This document shows, piece after piece, positions 51,066 through 63,862 of a DNA stretch of 64,000 nt. Where the stretch lies: positions 434,001 to 498,000 of the forward strand of contig CAUJRU010000136.1 in assembly GCA_963277665.1 (NCBI GenBank), in the 5' to 3' direction. The position numbers were made by a program, and so were the translations under genes. The stretch's first letter is position 1. Each line of letters begins with the position of its first letter. The DNA comes from Viscum album. Lineage: Eukaryota; Streptophyta; Magnoliopsida; Santalales; Viscaceae. The notes beneath the pieces were generated by a model that saw nothing but the letters and a program-made list of their open reading frames with translations, was not told the DNA's origin and did no database searches.

Positions 51066-52737
51066 AACTCTCACCTCCAAGGGTCAGGTCACACTATAAG
51101 AATTAGGGTGGGATCATTGTGTCTCCTCTAGTAGGGGTCCCCACGCGTAAGGATCGAGTCAATGGTTCAAACCAATTCTCTGGGTATCTCAAATGGCATG
51201 TGGAGAGAAAGGAATGACTTGAATGAGTTTATATCAGTACAATAACTAATGTAGAAAATACTCATATCATACCTTGAATCATTCATGGAGCCCTTTGGTC
51301 ATAAGTGTCGACTGTAGCTACAGTCACCTCCCCTGTCCTCAAGCTCCCTGATCCTGTCGTTGACCACCTGGGGATGGTGGTGTTAACAAGTCAAAACATT
51401 GACGACCACCTTCTACTCTCCCATCTCCTCTTCCAAATCTTCCACATGGATGATCATCATACTCCTATCACCCTCTCTCCCCTAGTGGTTTATCCATAGT
51501 CTATATGTCAGTAGTATGGAGGGTTGGTCAATATCAATTGAGATGTCCCATGCCATCAGATGAATATAACATCCTCTCTATAGGATGGCTTGACCCACAT
51601 TGTCGCCTCTAAACTACTGATCCTATATCATAGGACCTCCTCCTAAAACATATCCCACATCCATGTCCATAGGACTTATATTGGCTCCCTACTATCGAGT
51701 TCTCTAATCCTTTCCCACAACTGGTAATTACTGGATTTATTTGTTTATACAATTATTTTTCAACCACAAAAGATAGCTCAAGACTCAAGCATTATTAGGA
51801 ATGCGTAGAGGGATAAGGCTGTCTTGGATGTGTCTACATAGAAGTTATATAAGGGTATGAGTCCTATAGAACTAATCTCAAATCATATTCATAGAGTACC
51901 TGGAATGGTTTGATAACCTTGATGAATAATCATCTACTGACATGATTCCATTTTGGATCTGAAGAATCTTCTGAATACACACTTCCCTCAGTATAACTTG
52001 TTATAACTACTCTATAAAGGGGTGTTTAAATACAATCCACAAACATGTTTCTTCATCGTATGTTAGGATAACCAAACCCCACCATCATCCCACTAATCCG
52101 TGTAGAATGCTCTCCACCAGGACCACCATCTGATTTTTTGGTGTCCTGATGAGATGGAAAAATTGGGTCGACACCTAAAGACAACCCTCAACCACATATG
52201 GGTTGGCCTCAACTACAAACATGAGGGATCTCTTCCACTATAACTCATGAAGTGATCTCAGACTGTGAACCACATTTGATTGCATTGAAGGTACTATATG
52301 TTTCTCTATAGGTTGAAGAATTGCTGGTTCACCACATGGAGTAACATATTGGGAACTAGTCCCTATATTGAAGCCACATCACTAAGGGGGTCATCCTACT
52401 GATAAATTTATTGAATCCTAGCTGGTATACATGATATAATCATCCTAAAAGAAAACAAGATGTACCACGATCAATGAATATATCTAGACGTCTAACTCAA
52501 TAAGGACTTGGAAACCACAACCCATTCATATATGATGCATGTAAAATTATTTTCCCCTAGACAAATGTTATCATGTATTAAGTAAAAAAATGTTCATCAA
52601 AGTCCTGGAGAAAATATATGTCAGTTGTTGCTCCAACATTGGAGTCCTTGGTATAAATCCATAACTTGAAACACTTAACATTGTCACACCAAACCAATCT
52701 CACAAACGTCTTGTCCTGATGTAGAACTGATCACCCC
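51066..52737 (-). other. Gag region of element C, decayed
   Basis: Gag and the first part of protease are expected here, between the linker relic and the primer-binding site. I find no intact zinc knuckle or capsid motif. The plus frame 51305-51499 is antisense and has no family. Confidence 0.45.
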
Positions 52738-52745
52738 TGATACCA
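52735..52745 (-). other. Primer-binding-site relic of element C
   Basis: The minus strand reads TGGTATCAGGG, close to TGGTATCAGAG of plant initiator tRNA-Met elements, a few bases from the LTR end. It sets the minus orientation independently of the pol relics. Confidence 0.75.
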
Positions 52746-52753
52746 CTCTTTCA

Positions 52754-54368
52754 TAACCCATCTTAGTAGGGCCCATGAGGAGACTTTCTAATCCCTCCCC
52801 CTCAAATAGGACATGGGCTGGTGACTAGCATCATGAAGTCATATCACTAATGTGGGGGGGGGGAATTTCTTATGTACTTGCAAACATGACACATCTCCAA
52901 GCACACAAAATGATAAAATGTAAAATCCAATAAAAAACTAATTCATGCATAAAAATGTTTCCCACAACTAGAGTACAACAGTAATTAATGCAACTTAAAT
53001 AGGGATAGAATACATTCACACCACAAATAAACTATTACACATGTATAACTTGTATATAAATGTATTGTCCCTATTATCCGAACACCACTAGAACAGAACT
53101 CATCCTATTCTATATCAAAAAGTGCCGTGTAGTCATAGTTTACCTAGGACTCAATAAAGAGGTCCACCATATGCATAAGACATTATATGTGCGGGAAAAT
53201 CCCATGCAGGGGTGAGTATAACAATACATAGTAGGATGCCCTGAAACCACAAAGCAATATGATAAAGGAAAGTATAGTGAGATCAACACAGTTATACATT
53301 TAAAACACATATAATAAGAATATCCATATATACTCAATCTAATAAATAAATTATAGAGGTAAAAAACAACCATATTATTTCATCCATAGATTTTGATCTT
53401 GAGGATCCCATATAAAACTCATCTGGGAGAACACATTCTTAAGTCTGGTAGAGCTGATGATGTCTGTTCAAGATATAGAGCTCATTGGGTACTGTCATGA
53501 GGGAGATACTCTGATAGATCAGATAATAGTATGATAAATAGATGAGGATCACTGCCAAGTCCATGGGGTGATACCATGAACTCCATCTGTATTAGCACTA
53601 TAAAGTAGCGGAATGATGCTCACATATTTTTGGTCACATCGATACCAAACACTCCACCTTGGTAACAAATATGAAAATAAAATCCAACGACAAGCCTCTT
53701 GGGGTAGAGAATCCAACAACTCTATCCAGTAAGTCCTTCATAAAGATCAAAGTCCTAAGAGTATGAAATTATTTGTAGCAATGATTAGGGAAACAGTAAA
53801 GGGAATGAACCCTAAACAAACTTGTCCAATATAATATGGATAAGAGATTCAAGCAATGTAGAAAGGGGTACATGGAGTGTAGTCAGGCTAAACACCATGT
53901 TTCATGACCATATGTACTGCCCATGTAGAATAGAATGTGTCATGTCAACCCGTGCCAAGTGGAATAGTACACAACATGTTAATAGGTTACACACCAAGTC
54001 CTTGTATCCATGTTCTGACTGTGTACTCATTCCAGGTCCTAGTACTTGGCATCATCCCATGTATCTATGCCCATGTACTACTACACAGGGTAGCCCAGGT
54101 GCCTGGTCTAGGAGAGGCCATGTGGGGGAGTACATGTAGTGTAGGAAACTCGTGTACTCCACCTTATGTCGGTGTACTTCCAAGGGTATATGCTGATTCC
54201 ATTTATTGGAGAAACACACTAGGGAATACATTCTATGTGTATCAGGGTTTTCTATAACCTGTCTTTTTCTTCCAAATTTCACCATCGGTCATTCAGCTTC
54301 AATTCCGATGATTGGTTTTCCATGAAACTTCAGATCAAATGTGGTTTGGTCATTCCATCGCCGAATCA
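52754..54368 (-). repeat. 5' LTR of element C
   Basis: Partner of 45208-46811, beginning TAACCCATCTTAGTAGGG and ending CGCCGAATCA. It includes a ten-base G run (near 52854) where the partner has six. Open frames 53140-53373 and 53822-54285 overlap on both strands and are LTR sequence without a domain. Confidence 0.75.
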
Positions 54369-57335
54369 GAAAAAAGGTGTGTATCACATTATCTTTCAAT
54401 AATTTTATTTATATAATTAATATAATATTAATAATGAAAATATTCTAATTCATATCAACATGTAATTTGGTGATTAAAAATTAATCACATCATTTCACGA
54501 AGGTGATTGTTCACATATAGGCATGAACAAAATTATCATATTCTTGTGCATGGAAAGGTATGAATGTAAATGATTTATTATTATATTAATAATGAAAAAT
54601 ATTTCATAAATATAAAATATAATAATTAATTACATCATTATAAATTTTCTTGAGAGACTGTGATGAAAAATGAATTATATCGGTTTATGGAGGTGATAGT
54701 TCATACTTACGCACAAATAAATAATTCTTTTTTTCCATTTGATAAAAAATGAGATGGATATAGTTGATGATATTAACATAATAACATATCAGTATATTTA
54801 TGATACTATATTTATTATTTCATCATTATATAATGATATTTTAAGTAATTGGAAAAACAAATAAAATTAAAACTTCTAATTTAAAACAATACTTCTTCGA
54901 ATGATCTCCTTTGATTAACACTTTAAAATCTCTATATTATTGTTATACCTGCAATAAGGTCTATTTAATTTGAAAGGGAATTATAAGAAGGGATATGGGT
55001 ATTATTTGGTGGCAAAAAATATGTTTATATTTGTGAATAACTGAGAAGAATTGGTGCCCTTTTATAGAAGAGGGGAGCGAATTCTTGGATGTCTTCATAA
55101 TATTAAAATATAATAATTCTATTCTATAGACAAAAAATAAAAATGGAATATAAATGAATATGGTAAGACATTAGAGACCATAAATTATCCCATTTTGTGA
55201 ATATTTTATATTTATATGATTTTTAAAAAGGTTTATAATTTATTAATTCAATAAAATATCATTGTCTTAAAATTTGATAATATTCATTTAATTTGACTCT
55301 AAATACATCAAGAAAAAGTCATAATTCCAATATATTTCATTTAAACATAAATAATATATATTATATATCTATAAAATTCTTTATACACATTTAAACAACC
55401 AATATATATCAAATTTAAAATTATTAAAATCAATTATTTCACTTTTTTGTTAATTAATAGATACCTTTTTAAGAATGATGACGATTTAAAGGTAAATATA
55501 TAATTTCTAAAAATTAAAAATAATGTTATATAATGAAAAAAAATTTCATTTATATCAATACAGTTATTTATATTAATTTATATCTTGATATTGTATCTAT
55601 ATTGGGACATAAATCACAATAGATTCAAATAGAGTGAAATTTTGAAACTATCATTTACATAAATAATATATATGTTATTTTCATAGAATAGTGTCCATTA
55701 AAAAGTATATTCAGATAATGTGGTTGTACTTAAATAATAATATTCATAAAAAATTACTTAATTTCAGGGCATATTCTTACCCTTATCTTTTGTATTTAAA
55801 CATTATTTATACCATTAGACTCTTACCATGGCTACAAAGTTTTTTCACACTTTGATGGTCAATATGGTTACAATAAAATGGAAAAGTAACCATAAATGAG
55901 TCATGGATTAAATTTTATTCCTCATATAAATTAGTTTTTGGAATTCTATATTTGTAGATATTTTATATCATTTAATAAAATATAATTTTATTTATTATAT
56001 CATTAATTTCAATTTTGATACTATTCATTATTTTTCCTTCTAAAAAATAAAAATCCTAATATAATTTGGACCAATAATTCTAAAACATAAATCAAATTTC
56101 TATGTAATCAATATAATTATTGTATGTCATTTACTCTTCCAAAATATATGTATTTTATTATTTGTAATATTATTTTTTATTCATCAATTAATTAAACAAT
56201 TAATACATCATCATTATGTCAGCATTTACAGTATTTAATGTATCAAAAAATTTAAAATAAATTACCATTATGTAATTAATAATTTCATCTTTCAAAATAA
56301 AATTTATAGTCTAACATATCCAACATGTAACCCCATATTAATAATACATCACTATTTAATAATGAGAGTATGAAAAATATTTACATTTCATTGAAACTAA
56401 TATAATAAAGGTTATATTCTCACCAAAAATAAAATAAATAATCACAAAATAGATCCTTTAATTCTTAAGGCTGAATGATAATAATATAATAAAAATATTA
56501 CAAGTGCAATGAAATTTTTATAGTTTTTATAACATTATTTTTACCCTCTATTACGAGATTAACCCTTATCCATGGTAATATTTTTTTTCTATAGTAACTT
56601 TTCATACTGTCCAAAAAAGATACATACTTACTAAATTCGAACCTTGTTATTAAAAATATGGAATCAATTTTTGAAAATTAAAAACACTTACAATTTATAA
56701 AATCCTTAAAAACTCATCCGATTGATGGAATGATAAAATGAATTTTCAAAGTAAAAATATTCAAATGTTGACAAATATTGAACATCCAATTTCAATTTGA
56801 AATTGATTCCAAGGAAATAAGTCATATTAAATGATATAAAATTGTTTTAATTATATTTTAAAACCATTTGAAAATATAGTCTATCACTATAAAAAAAGTT
56901 GATGAAAATTTAGTTCTCAATTAAAAAGCATTATTTATTAAATATTCATCCCAACATCAAAATTATAAAAAAAAAATCAACCAATTATTATTTTTATACT
57001 ATTATTTCATAAAATATGTTTATTTTGAAAAATAGTACTTATAAATGTTTCCAAAAATATATTTAACACATGTTTTCCATTTATATGTGGCACCACTATC
57101 TTTTTGAAAAATACTTGTTTTATGAGGGAATATTGGATTTGTTTTTATATCATGTCTACAAAACATATCAGATGATTGTTAAATATTATATTGATTATAT
57201 TATATTTATATATATATATTCAATTAATAAAATTCGAATAGAGTGATTTTTTATTTATTGGCATAAAATAAACTTAGAGATATTAAAATTGTTTTTTTGG
57301 AAAAACATTTATTTTAAAAAACATGAGATATTACA
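54369..57335 (-). repeat. LTR L3, right fragment
   Basis: Resumes LTR L3 after element C. It holds two 30-nt motif copies (54496-54525, 54686-54715, spaced 190), a promoter box (55058-55066) and the terminus GAGATATTACA at 57325-57335. No polypurine tract follows, consistent with this being the outer 5' LTR edge of the chain. Confidence 0.7.
55058..55066 (-). promoter_or_regulatory. LTR TATA box, LTR L3
   Basis: The plus strand reads GGTGCCCTTTTATAGAAGAG, like E and L2. The first-to-promoter distance, with element C removed, is about 2.43 kb, equal to that in E. Confidence 0.6.
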
Positions 57336-57340
57336 GTAAT
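57336..57340. repeat. Candidate target duplication, right side of B-L2-L3 chain
   Basis: GTAAT directly after the L3 terminus; compare ATAAT at 19641-19645. Confidence 0.4.
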
Positions 57341-59264
57341 GTGGTGAAGAATCTATTGATCCCTGGTCCTACCAAAGATATTCCAATATAATTTTCTGAA
57401 AAAACATCATCTAAATAAGGAAGGGTTGGTGAATTTTTCTTAGAATATCACCAAACATTTAGAATAATTTTGTAAATTGGATAAAACCCTATCCTCATAT
57501 TAGACTCATTACTGATTTTAAAATACCATAATTTATGAAATGGAATATATTGGGAGGTAAAAAATATAAATATGATATTTTTATAAAATTTATTGAAACA
57601 TAGAAGATAAAATATAGAAACTTCATTGTACTAAAATTCACACCTCACAAATTTACAAAACAACAATTCCCAAGGAAAAATATTTAAATAAATGAATAAA
57701 ATATAACAATATAAGTTTTAAAGTGGATTAGATGTGAATCTGACTCCAGGAGGGGATCACTAATTGAAATTATTTAAATGAATACGAATTTTATTACAAT
57801 TAATGATCAGTCATATGAGACACTTCATTTCAACCTAAAAAAATAGAAGTGTATAACTACTACATCACATTTATCTATCAGTGGATATCTATTGAGAGTG
57901 ATTCAATGTAGATCATATTTTTATGGGCCCCACCACAACTAGTCAAATAAATAAACCACCTAAATTCCCATTTCTAGTAAACTATTTCATATTTTGGAAA
58001 CATATGGAAACAAATAATATGTATTATCCTAAAGATCCTTACACATTTTCTTTTCAAAAAAATATAATAAAGAATGATTCATATGTATCTATTAGGGAAA
58101 ATACATAACATTTTTCTCATCCACACTACTTCCTTATAACTAATTCGTTGTGGTGTGATATGATTTCTTTCCACTATTATGGATAATATGAAATATATAT
58201 CTTGTAGATGTCCAGACATTTTTGCAACATATACACCATCACCATCATTTGATCAAAAATTATTATTTTAGATATCCTATTTAATTTGAAGAAATTATAT
58301 AATAGGAAATGGTTTTATTATAAAAAAACTTAAATTTTCTATTGTAAGTTTAAATTGATAGGCTTTACTACTTGGTTTTTCATTATCATTTATATGTATT
58401 ATTGCATTTCCTAGACATTATTTTAAACCAAATAGTTTCCCCATGATGATTCTGACCATCCTAGAACAATAAAGTCACACCAACACCTCAGTACGTACCA
58501 AAATAAAAACACTATCTCTATATCTTATTAATTATGATAACATTTTTTTATACATATGTTCATCAATTTTCACATCAATAAAATCACAGTGGAGTGTTAA
58601 ATTATCATTGTGCGCTTCACCTATGAATGATACGTAGAATTTATAGAAAACCGAATCACAATCATTCAATCAAAAAATTTCAACCCATCATCTTGACATT
58701 GTCTATGATTTTTCAATGTCCCCATAGGAAAAATCTATTCCTTCACAACATCTGTAAATATAAATTAATATGCTTCTACTATAGAATATGCATCTACCAA
58801 TTTAATACTTTACTTATAACATATAGTAATTTCTCTTATATAAAGATATATATATAAATTATATTCAAAATGTCTAAATTAACCTAATGTCTAATTCAGA
58901 AAAACATAATCAATTATAAAAAATTTCCAAATAAATAAAAAAATATTTTGATACCATATGTATTCTAAAGAATCTATATCATATCATCCCACTGTTCAAT
59001 TTTTTTATTCTTCATGTTCTGTATAGTAAATGTCATTTAATATACAATATGTTATTGGTTTAAAACCATGGAATATATCAAGTTTTTTATTTTTAGTTAA
59101 TAAGTAAAAATAGATATTTACATTTTCATGACTTATGTTTAGGATGGGTACTATTTGTGCAACATAAAATAACAAGAATTGACCCACTGGGGACCCTCAC
59201 AGGATAGATGTTCTATAATAGTTCATCTACAAAACTACTTCCGATATATTAGGTTCAAGATACT
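57341..59264. other. AT-rich flank without recognised gene
   Basis: About 1.9 kb between the chain and the next LTR. The open frames 57923-58108, 58627-58857 and 59005-59187 are short, AT-driven and without motifs. A TGGGCCCCACCAC phrase near 57924 resembles a TCP-type site, but nothing around it supports a promoter. Confidence 0.4.
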
Positions 59265-61207
59265 TGTAACATCCCCGAGATTTTATGAGATTAATTTTTT
59301 TAAATTTCATTGATGTCATGTGTTGTACGCTACACCAAGATTAGTTTGCACTTTACGCAACACTGTATTAGCTTTTAGTATATGAAACTAAATTCTTGTC
59401 TTTTGTGACAAATAATTTGAATTTATTTTGATAGAATTAATTTCACACTTGACCGTGTATAAGTGATAACAAAATATTAGAACAAACACTATAATGGCGA
59501 GTATGAATAGTATTAACTTCCTTCTAAAAAACTAATTAAATGAACACAAGTGAGTCTATAAAATAAAAATATAACAGTTTATAGATTTTATGAGTGAAAT
59601 ATATATATAATATATTAAATTTAATGTTTTAAATTCATCTTATATTTTTCTAGATATGATATAATAACACATTCAATTTTCATGGATTAAAGAATTTTTT
59701 TATAGAAAAATTTAGTTTTCCACCTTTTGATGGTGAACCCTTTTTAAATATAGTTTTTGACAAATTTATATGTTTTATTTAAATAATTAACTTCTTAATT
59801 TTATGTGGGGCATACAAATTTACCTTGTTAGAAATTTTGGTATTTTTCTGATGAAATTAATATTTTAATGAATTGTAAAAATTTGGTCATTTTAATTCAA
59901 AATTTCCTTTGCATCTGATTTATTTATATAGTTAGATAATATTTTTTATTATAATTAAATTGTACATGGATTATTTTATTATTGTCTAATAAAATTTTTT
60001 CATTTGGAAGTAATTTCACATTTATTTTGGACATAAAGGCATGTCAATCTTTTGATAGTTTTTACTTCAAAAAAAGAGCTTTTTGGTTTTGACATTGGGA
60101 ATTAATTTTAAATTAATTTCTGAAAATTATTTGTTTTTTATTTATAAAAATGGATTCTATATTTGAAATCATAAGGCCCCAATTTTTTAAATAGTTACCT
60201 TTTATTTATGGACATTATGAATAGTAACATCAATATTTATTTTCATTTACCATGGTTATAATTTAAATAAGGTAAATAAGATAAAAAATAATATTATAAT
60301 AATATAGAATTACCCTAACACATATAATAATCCTATTGTACGAGATATAGCCAACCTTAATCTTCTTTGAGTCGATTTTTTTACCCCATGGAGCCAATTG
60401 GGTGTGATAATGACCTTTTATAATTTTCAATTTAAAGTAAAGAGAAATTTAACATAAACAAGTATCTTTTATTAAATCAATTTTAATATAGGGTTATATA
60501 ACTGATATCTTTGACTATAATTAGTAACATGAAATTTATTAATATTTAATACATCATGGTATTTTATTTATAATATGTATATATTAAGTAAATAAATTTA
60601 TTTTTGACATAATGGTGATGATGTGATTACCTTATCAATGGAATATTAAACTAAATGATATTATAAATATTCAAATAAATTTAATTTAAACATTTTTATC
60701 CCATAGAATAATTTTTTGCATTAAATTCACTTTTAGGGATGATTTAATGACCTTTTTTAAAGAATCATGTTTTTTGGACTTTAACAAAAATCAATTACTA
60801 AATAGTGTCAAAATTGACATAAATGAGTTTTTAATACAAATACTATTTTATTAATTGATATAATAATCCTAAAAATATAAGATTCATCAGACTAACTTAT
60901 ATAATGTTTAAAATTTCATTAATGATATATTTTTGGTTCTCTTGGAATTTTATACTCACTATAGTAACCATATATTATGAAAATATAAGAAGACATGGTA
61001 AGAGTTAATAGTTTAAACTAAGGGTTAAAGCTAAAAGATATTGTTAATTTTGTGACCCAAAAATGTCTAAAACCTGTTGGATGAGAGTATTTCGTCTTAT
61101 ACTCATCTCATTCTAAATATGAGTCCCTTTAGAGACTTTATATGCCAAAAATAAATTTTTAATAAATTAATATTTCAAGACAATCCTAAAGTGCCCCTCA
61201 CATCACC

Positions 61208-61216
61208 TATAAAAGG
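61208..61216 (+). promoter_or_regulatory. LTR TATA box, 59 kb LTR
   Basis: TATAAAAGG in CACCTATAAAAGGGAAACTC, 1943 bases into the LTR; E has it about 1900 bases in. Confidence 0.65.
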
Positions 61217-61559
61217 GAAACTCTTCTTTTATTTTAATCACACAGCTTAAGAACTTTTTAACAGCCAGAACCTGACCATTTCCTCTCTAAAATTAAGTCA
61301 CTTCATCCTAGAGGCCACACATTGGGCCGAAAGCTATCTTAAGGAGACCTTTTGTGCATATCAGAATAAGATACTCGAAAACGAGGTATTTGTTTAATCA
61401 CCACTTTCAAAATTATTTTCTTGTTATACTACATATTATTATGTTTCTTATATTCTAATGTAATAAATATATAATTTTATACATTCTGATATGTTATTAT
61501 AGTTATGGAAAAACCTTATAAATCCCTTTATCTATTGTATAAATAACAATATTACCGTG

Positions 61560-61977
61560 CGTGTGTGCGTACGCATTACCATCTCCACATCGTGGTGTAA
61601 TTTTATATTCAAAAATACAAAATTTGTATTGGTATAATGATGATTATAATGTATTTAAATAATGAATATAACATGATAATTATTCTTTATAATTAATATA
61701 CCATCCAATTACATACCATTTAATTATCCTGGGAATGATATCACCGCTCATACGCATGTACGGCTTACTATCTCCACGACACAATTAGATTCATTCTCCA
61801 CGTTATCCTTTCAAGAATGATTATAATATATATAAAATAAATAAGCATGAAATATATGAAATAATAATTCTACTATATTTATGTATATATATATATATAT
61901 CATTTACTTTATTCGATTCAATTCAATAAGGTAACCAAAATAGCGTTTATTCGTGCGTATGACCTACCATCTCTATG
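61560..61977 (+). repeat. Three spaced 30-nt motif copies in the 59 kb LTR
   Basis: Copies start at 61560, 61749 and 61948 (spacing 189 and 199). All contain CTACCATCTC-like or TTACYATCTCCAC cores, the sense strand of the E motif. Confidence 0.65.
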
Positions 61978-63236
61978 AACGATGTATTCCATTTCATTAA
62001 TTTATCTATTATAAATATTTATATTCTGAATATTTAGGATTTATATAACATTTTTTACATTTTGTATGTAATTAAATAATTATCTATGTTATAATATAAA
62101 GAATAAAAAATCAAAACACGTATGATAAATAAAATAATAATTATCCAAAATGTTGTTTTAATATGGAATTGATAAATAAACGGGTACTATAAAGTCATAA
62201 GTGAATAATATATGATGTCATAAATATTTTTATGCTTATATTACAAGTTATTAATATGTTTATACCCACTATATAGTTTCTTTATACATATATTGAAAAA
62301 TCAGACCTAAGGCAAGGGATTATTTTGTCTCGCTTTTATTTATGTGGGACATATGCATTATGCACCAACTATTTCTTTTGTGTGGTGTTTATTATTCCCA
62401 TTAATGTTTTTATTATTCTTATTATGAATGATATAATATTTAAATATGTATATAATTTTATTTATTTTATTATTGGATTGATTATAAATTGGTAGGGGAT
62501 AATTTTGTTACCTCATTATTATCTAAGATTGTTTATACATTATTATTTTCTGGGGTATATTTATAATCGATGTTCATGTTTTCTAAAAATATTTTCATAA
62601 AAGGTTTAAAATTATTCTATTTACTTTTGGATACATTTTTACCCATTTTTGATTTTACTACATGGTATGGAAGGAATCTTTCATTCATTTTCTATGCGAG
62701 GTACCTTTTTGAATTTTCTAGTAAGAGTATAAGAAAAATGTCTTTTTATTATCTAATACAGCATCGATGGATTTTTATGTCTTCATAACAACTTATTTCC
62801 ATGAATAATACTAGAAATTATTTTATGTTTATTTTCAAATTAATTTTTTTTTTAAAAAAATTTCACGGCATTTTGAGAAATGAAAATATTTTTTGAATAT
62901 AGAAGGATATTTTCCTCAATAATTTAGCTCAAGTGTTTTATCAAAATTATTTTCCATCTATGATGGCATTAGGTTATGTATCTATAACTATGATTAATAA
63001 TATTTGATTGTGTTAATAATGTAATGAAATTTCATATGGATTATGCTATGATGAAATGATGTTGATGAAACCAATTTTTTGTTCCTTGATTTATGCTATG
63101 GTGAATGGTTTACGTTTTTGTGGCACATGTACAAATGTATTCATTATGAGATGAGTGGGACATATATCTCCCTACAATGAATTGGGTAAATATTTATATC
63201 TCTTGGGATAGAAATGACTAGAAAATAATTTTTTTT

Positions 63237-63347
63237 TTCAGTAGTACATTGCTAGTATGGCATGTAAATTTCGTTCCGTAATACATGGCTGGAGCGACAA
63301 GTAAATCTAGTTCAGTAATACATGGATAGAACGAAAAGTATACCCGA
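63237..63347 (+). repeat. 37-bp tandem repeat, three units
   Basis: Three 37-base units start at 63237, 63274 and 63311, each beginning TTC(A/C)GTARTACATKG. Confidence 0.8.
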
Positions 63348-63862
63348 TTTAGTAATGGAATTTTTCCACTATGATGTTACTGGAATAAATTCATTTTATA
63401 CTATGGAAATCATATTATGTGATTATTTTCTTTCTAGAATTTAGTGTTTTATGTTAATTTTATTTTACCATGGTTCGGGTTCATTTGTGATTTATTCCTT
63501 ATGTACTACCAAGATTTATTTCAGGACTCGTGATTTAGATATTCAAAATTTATGTTCATGTTTGTACATTCTTATGTTTACGTTATGTTTGATGTTATTC
63601 ATTTTTAGCCTTATTGAGCATTTTAGCACACTCTTTTTATGTTATCTTTTCCCTAGGATATAAAGAATGGTTTTATTTAGAAAAACTAATGTGGAAGATC
63701 ATTATGGGAGATGTTGAAGATCGTTCACCAAGCTAGAAGAATGTGTTCCGAGTTTCCAAATACACTAAACTGTTATGGTCTTTGGGAGTCTATTTGTGAA
63801 ATATATTATATATTTCGCAATGGAAATGTAATATCCATGTACATCAATGTTGGGTCATTAGA

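Larger units (their letters stand above)
45208..54368 (-). mobile_element. Old full-length Ty3/gypsy element C
   Basis: A 9.16 kb minus-strand element nested in LTR L3: 3' LTR 45208-46811, internal 46812-52753, 5' LTR 52754-54368. Relics of integrase, RNase H, reverse transcriptase and protease read in the correct order on the minus strand. The LTRs are strongly diverged and pol is full of stops, so the element is old and dead. No target duplication is visible. Compared with L2, about 115 bases of the host LTR are missing at the insertion point. Confidence 0.85.
19646..57335 (-). mobile_element. Tandem LTR-internal-LTR-internal-LTR retroelement chain (B, L2, L3)
   Basis: Three homologous minus-strand LTRs are separated by two internal segments: B (19646-19994 plus 31281-36425), internal 1 (36426 to about 37265), L2 (to 41863), internal 2 (41864-43470) and L3 (43471-45207 plus 54369-57335). 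Each LTR-to-internal junction has the terminus TTACA followed by TCTCCCCC or TCCCCCC, as in element E. The internal segments align with each other and with E (for example the ACATAATAGGGTTCC-like phrase near 24810, 36595 and 42025). E and C are nested inside LTRs B and L3. No coding capacity remains. Such chains can arise by unequal recombination between LTRs of one element. Confidence 0.7.
59265..63862 (+). repeat. 5' LTR of a plus-strand relative of element E (about 4.6 kb)
   Basis: It starts TGTAACATCCCCGAGATTTT and ends GGGTCATTAGA, followed by a primer-binding-site relic. Read in reverse complement it aligns with the E LTR: the GTTGTACGC...ACACC phrase near 59320, the CCATGGAGCC...GTGATAATGACC phrase near 60387-60415, the promoter box (61208), three 30-nt motifs (61560, 61749, 61948) and a 37-bp tandem repeat (63237-63347) come in matching order. 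Orientation is opposite to all other elements of the group here. Open frames 62570-62788 and 63451-63663 are chance frames. Confidence 0.75.

Noticed and set aside
45208..54368. Open frames 45566-45781, 46417-46776, 51305-51499, 53140-53373 and 53822-54285 as genes
   Set aside because: They fall in the LTRs or antisense to the gag-pol region of element C; the LTR ones occur on both strands and show no family motif.
57920..57940. TCP-type promoter site for an unseen gene
   Set aside because: A single short match with no downstream coding sequence.
62570..62788. Open frames 62570-62788 and 63451-63663 as small membrane proteins
   Set aside because: They lie inside an LTR, and their Phe/Leu/Ile richness follows from T-rich sequence.
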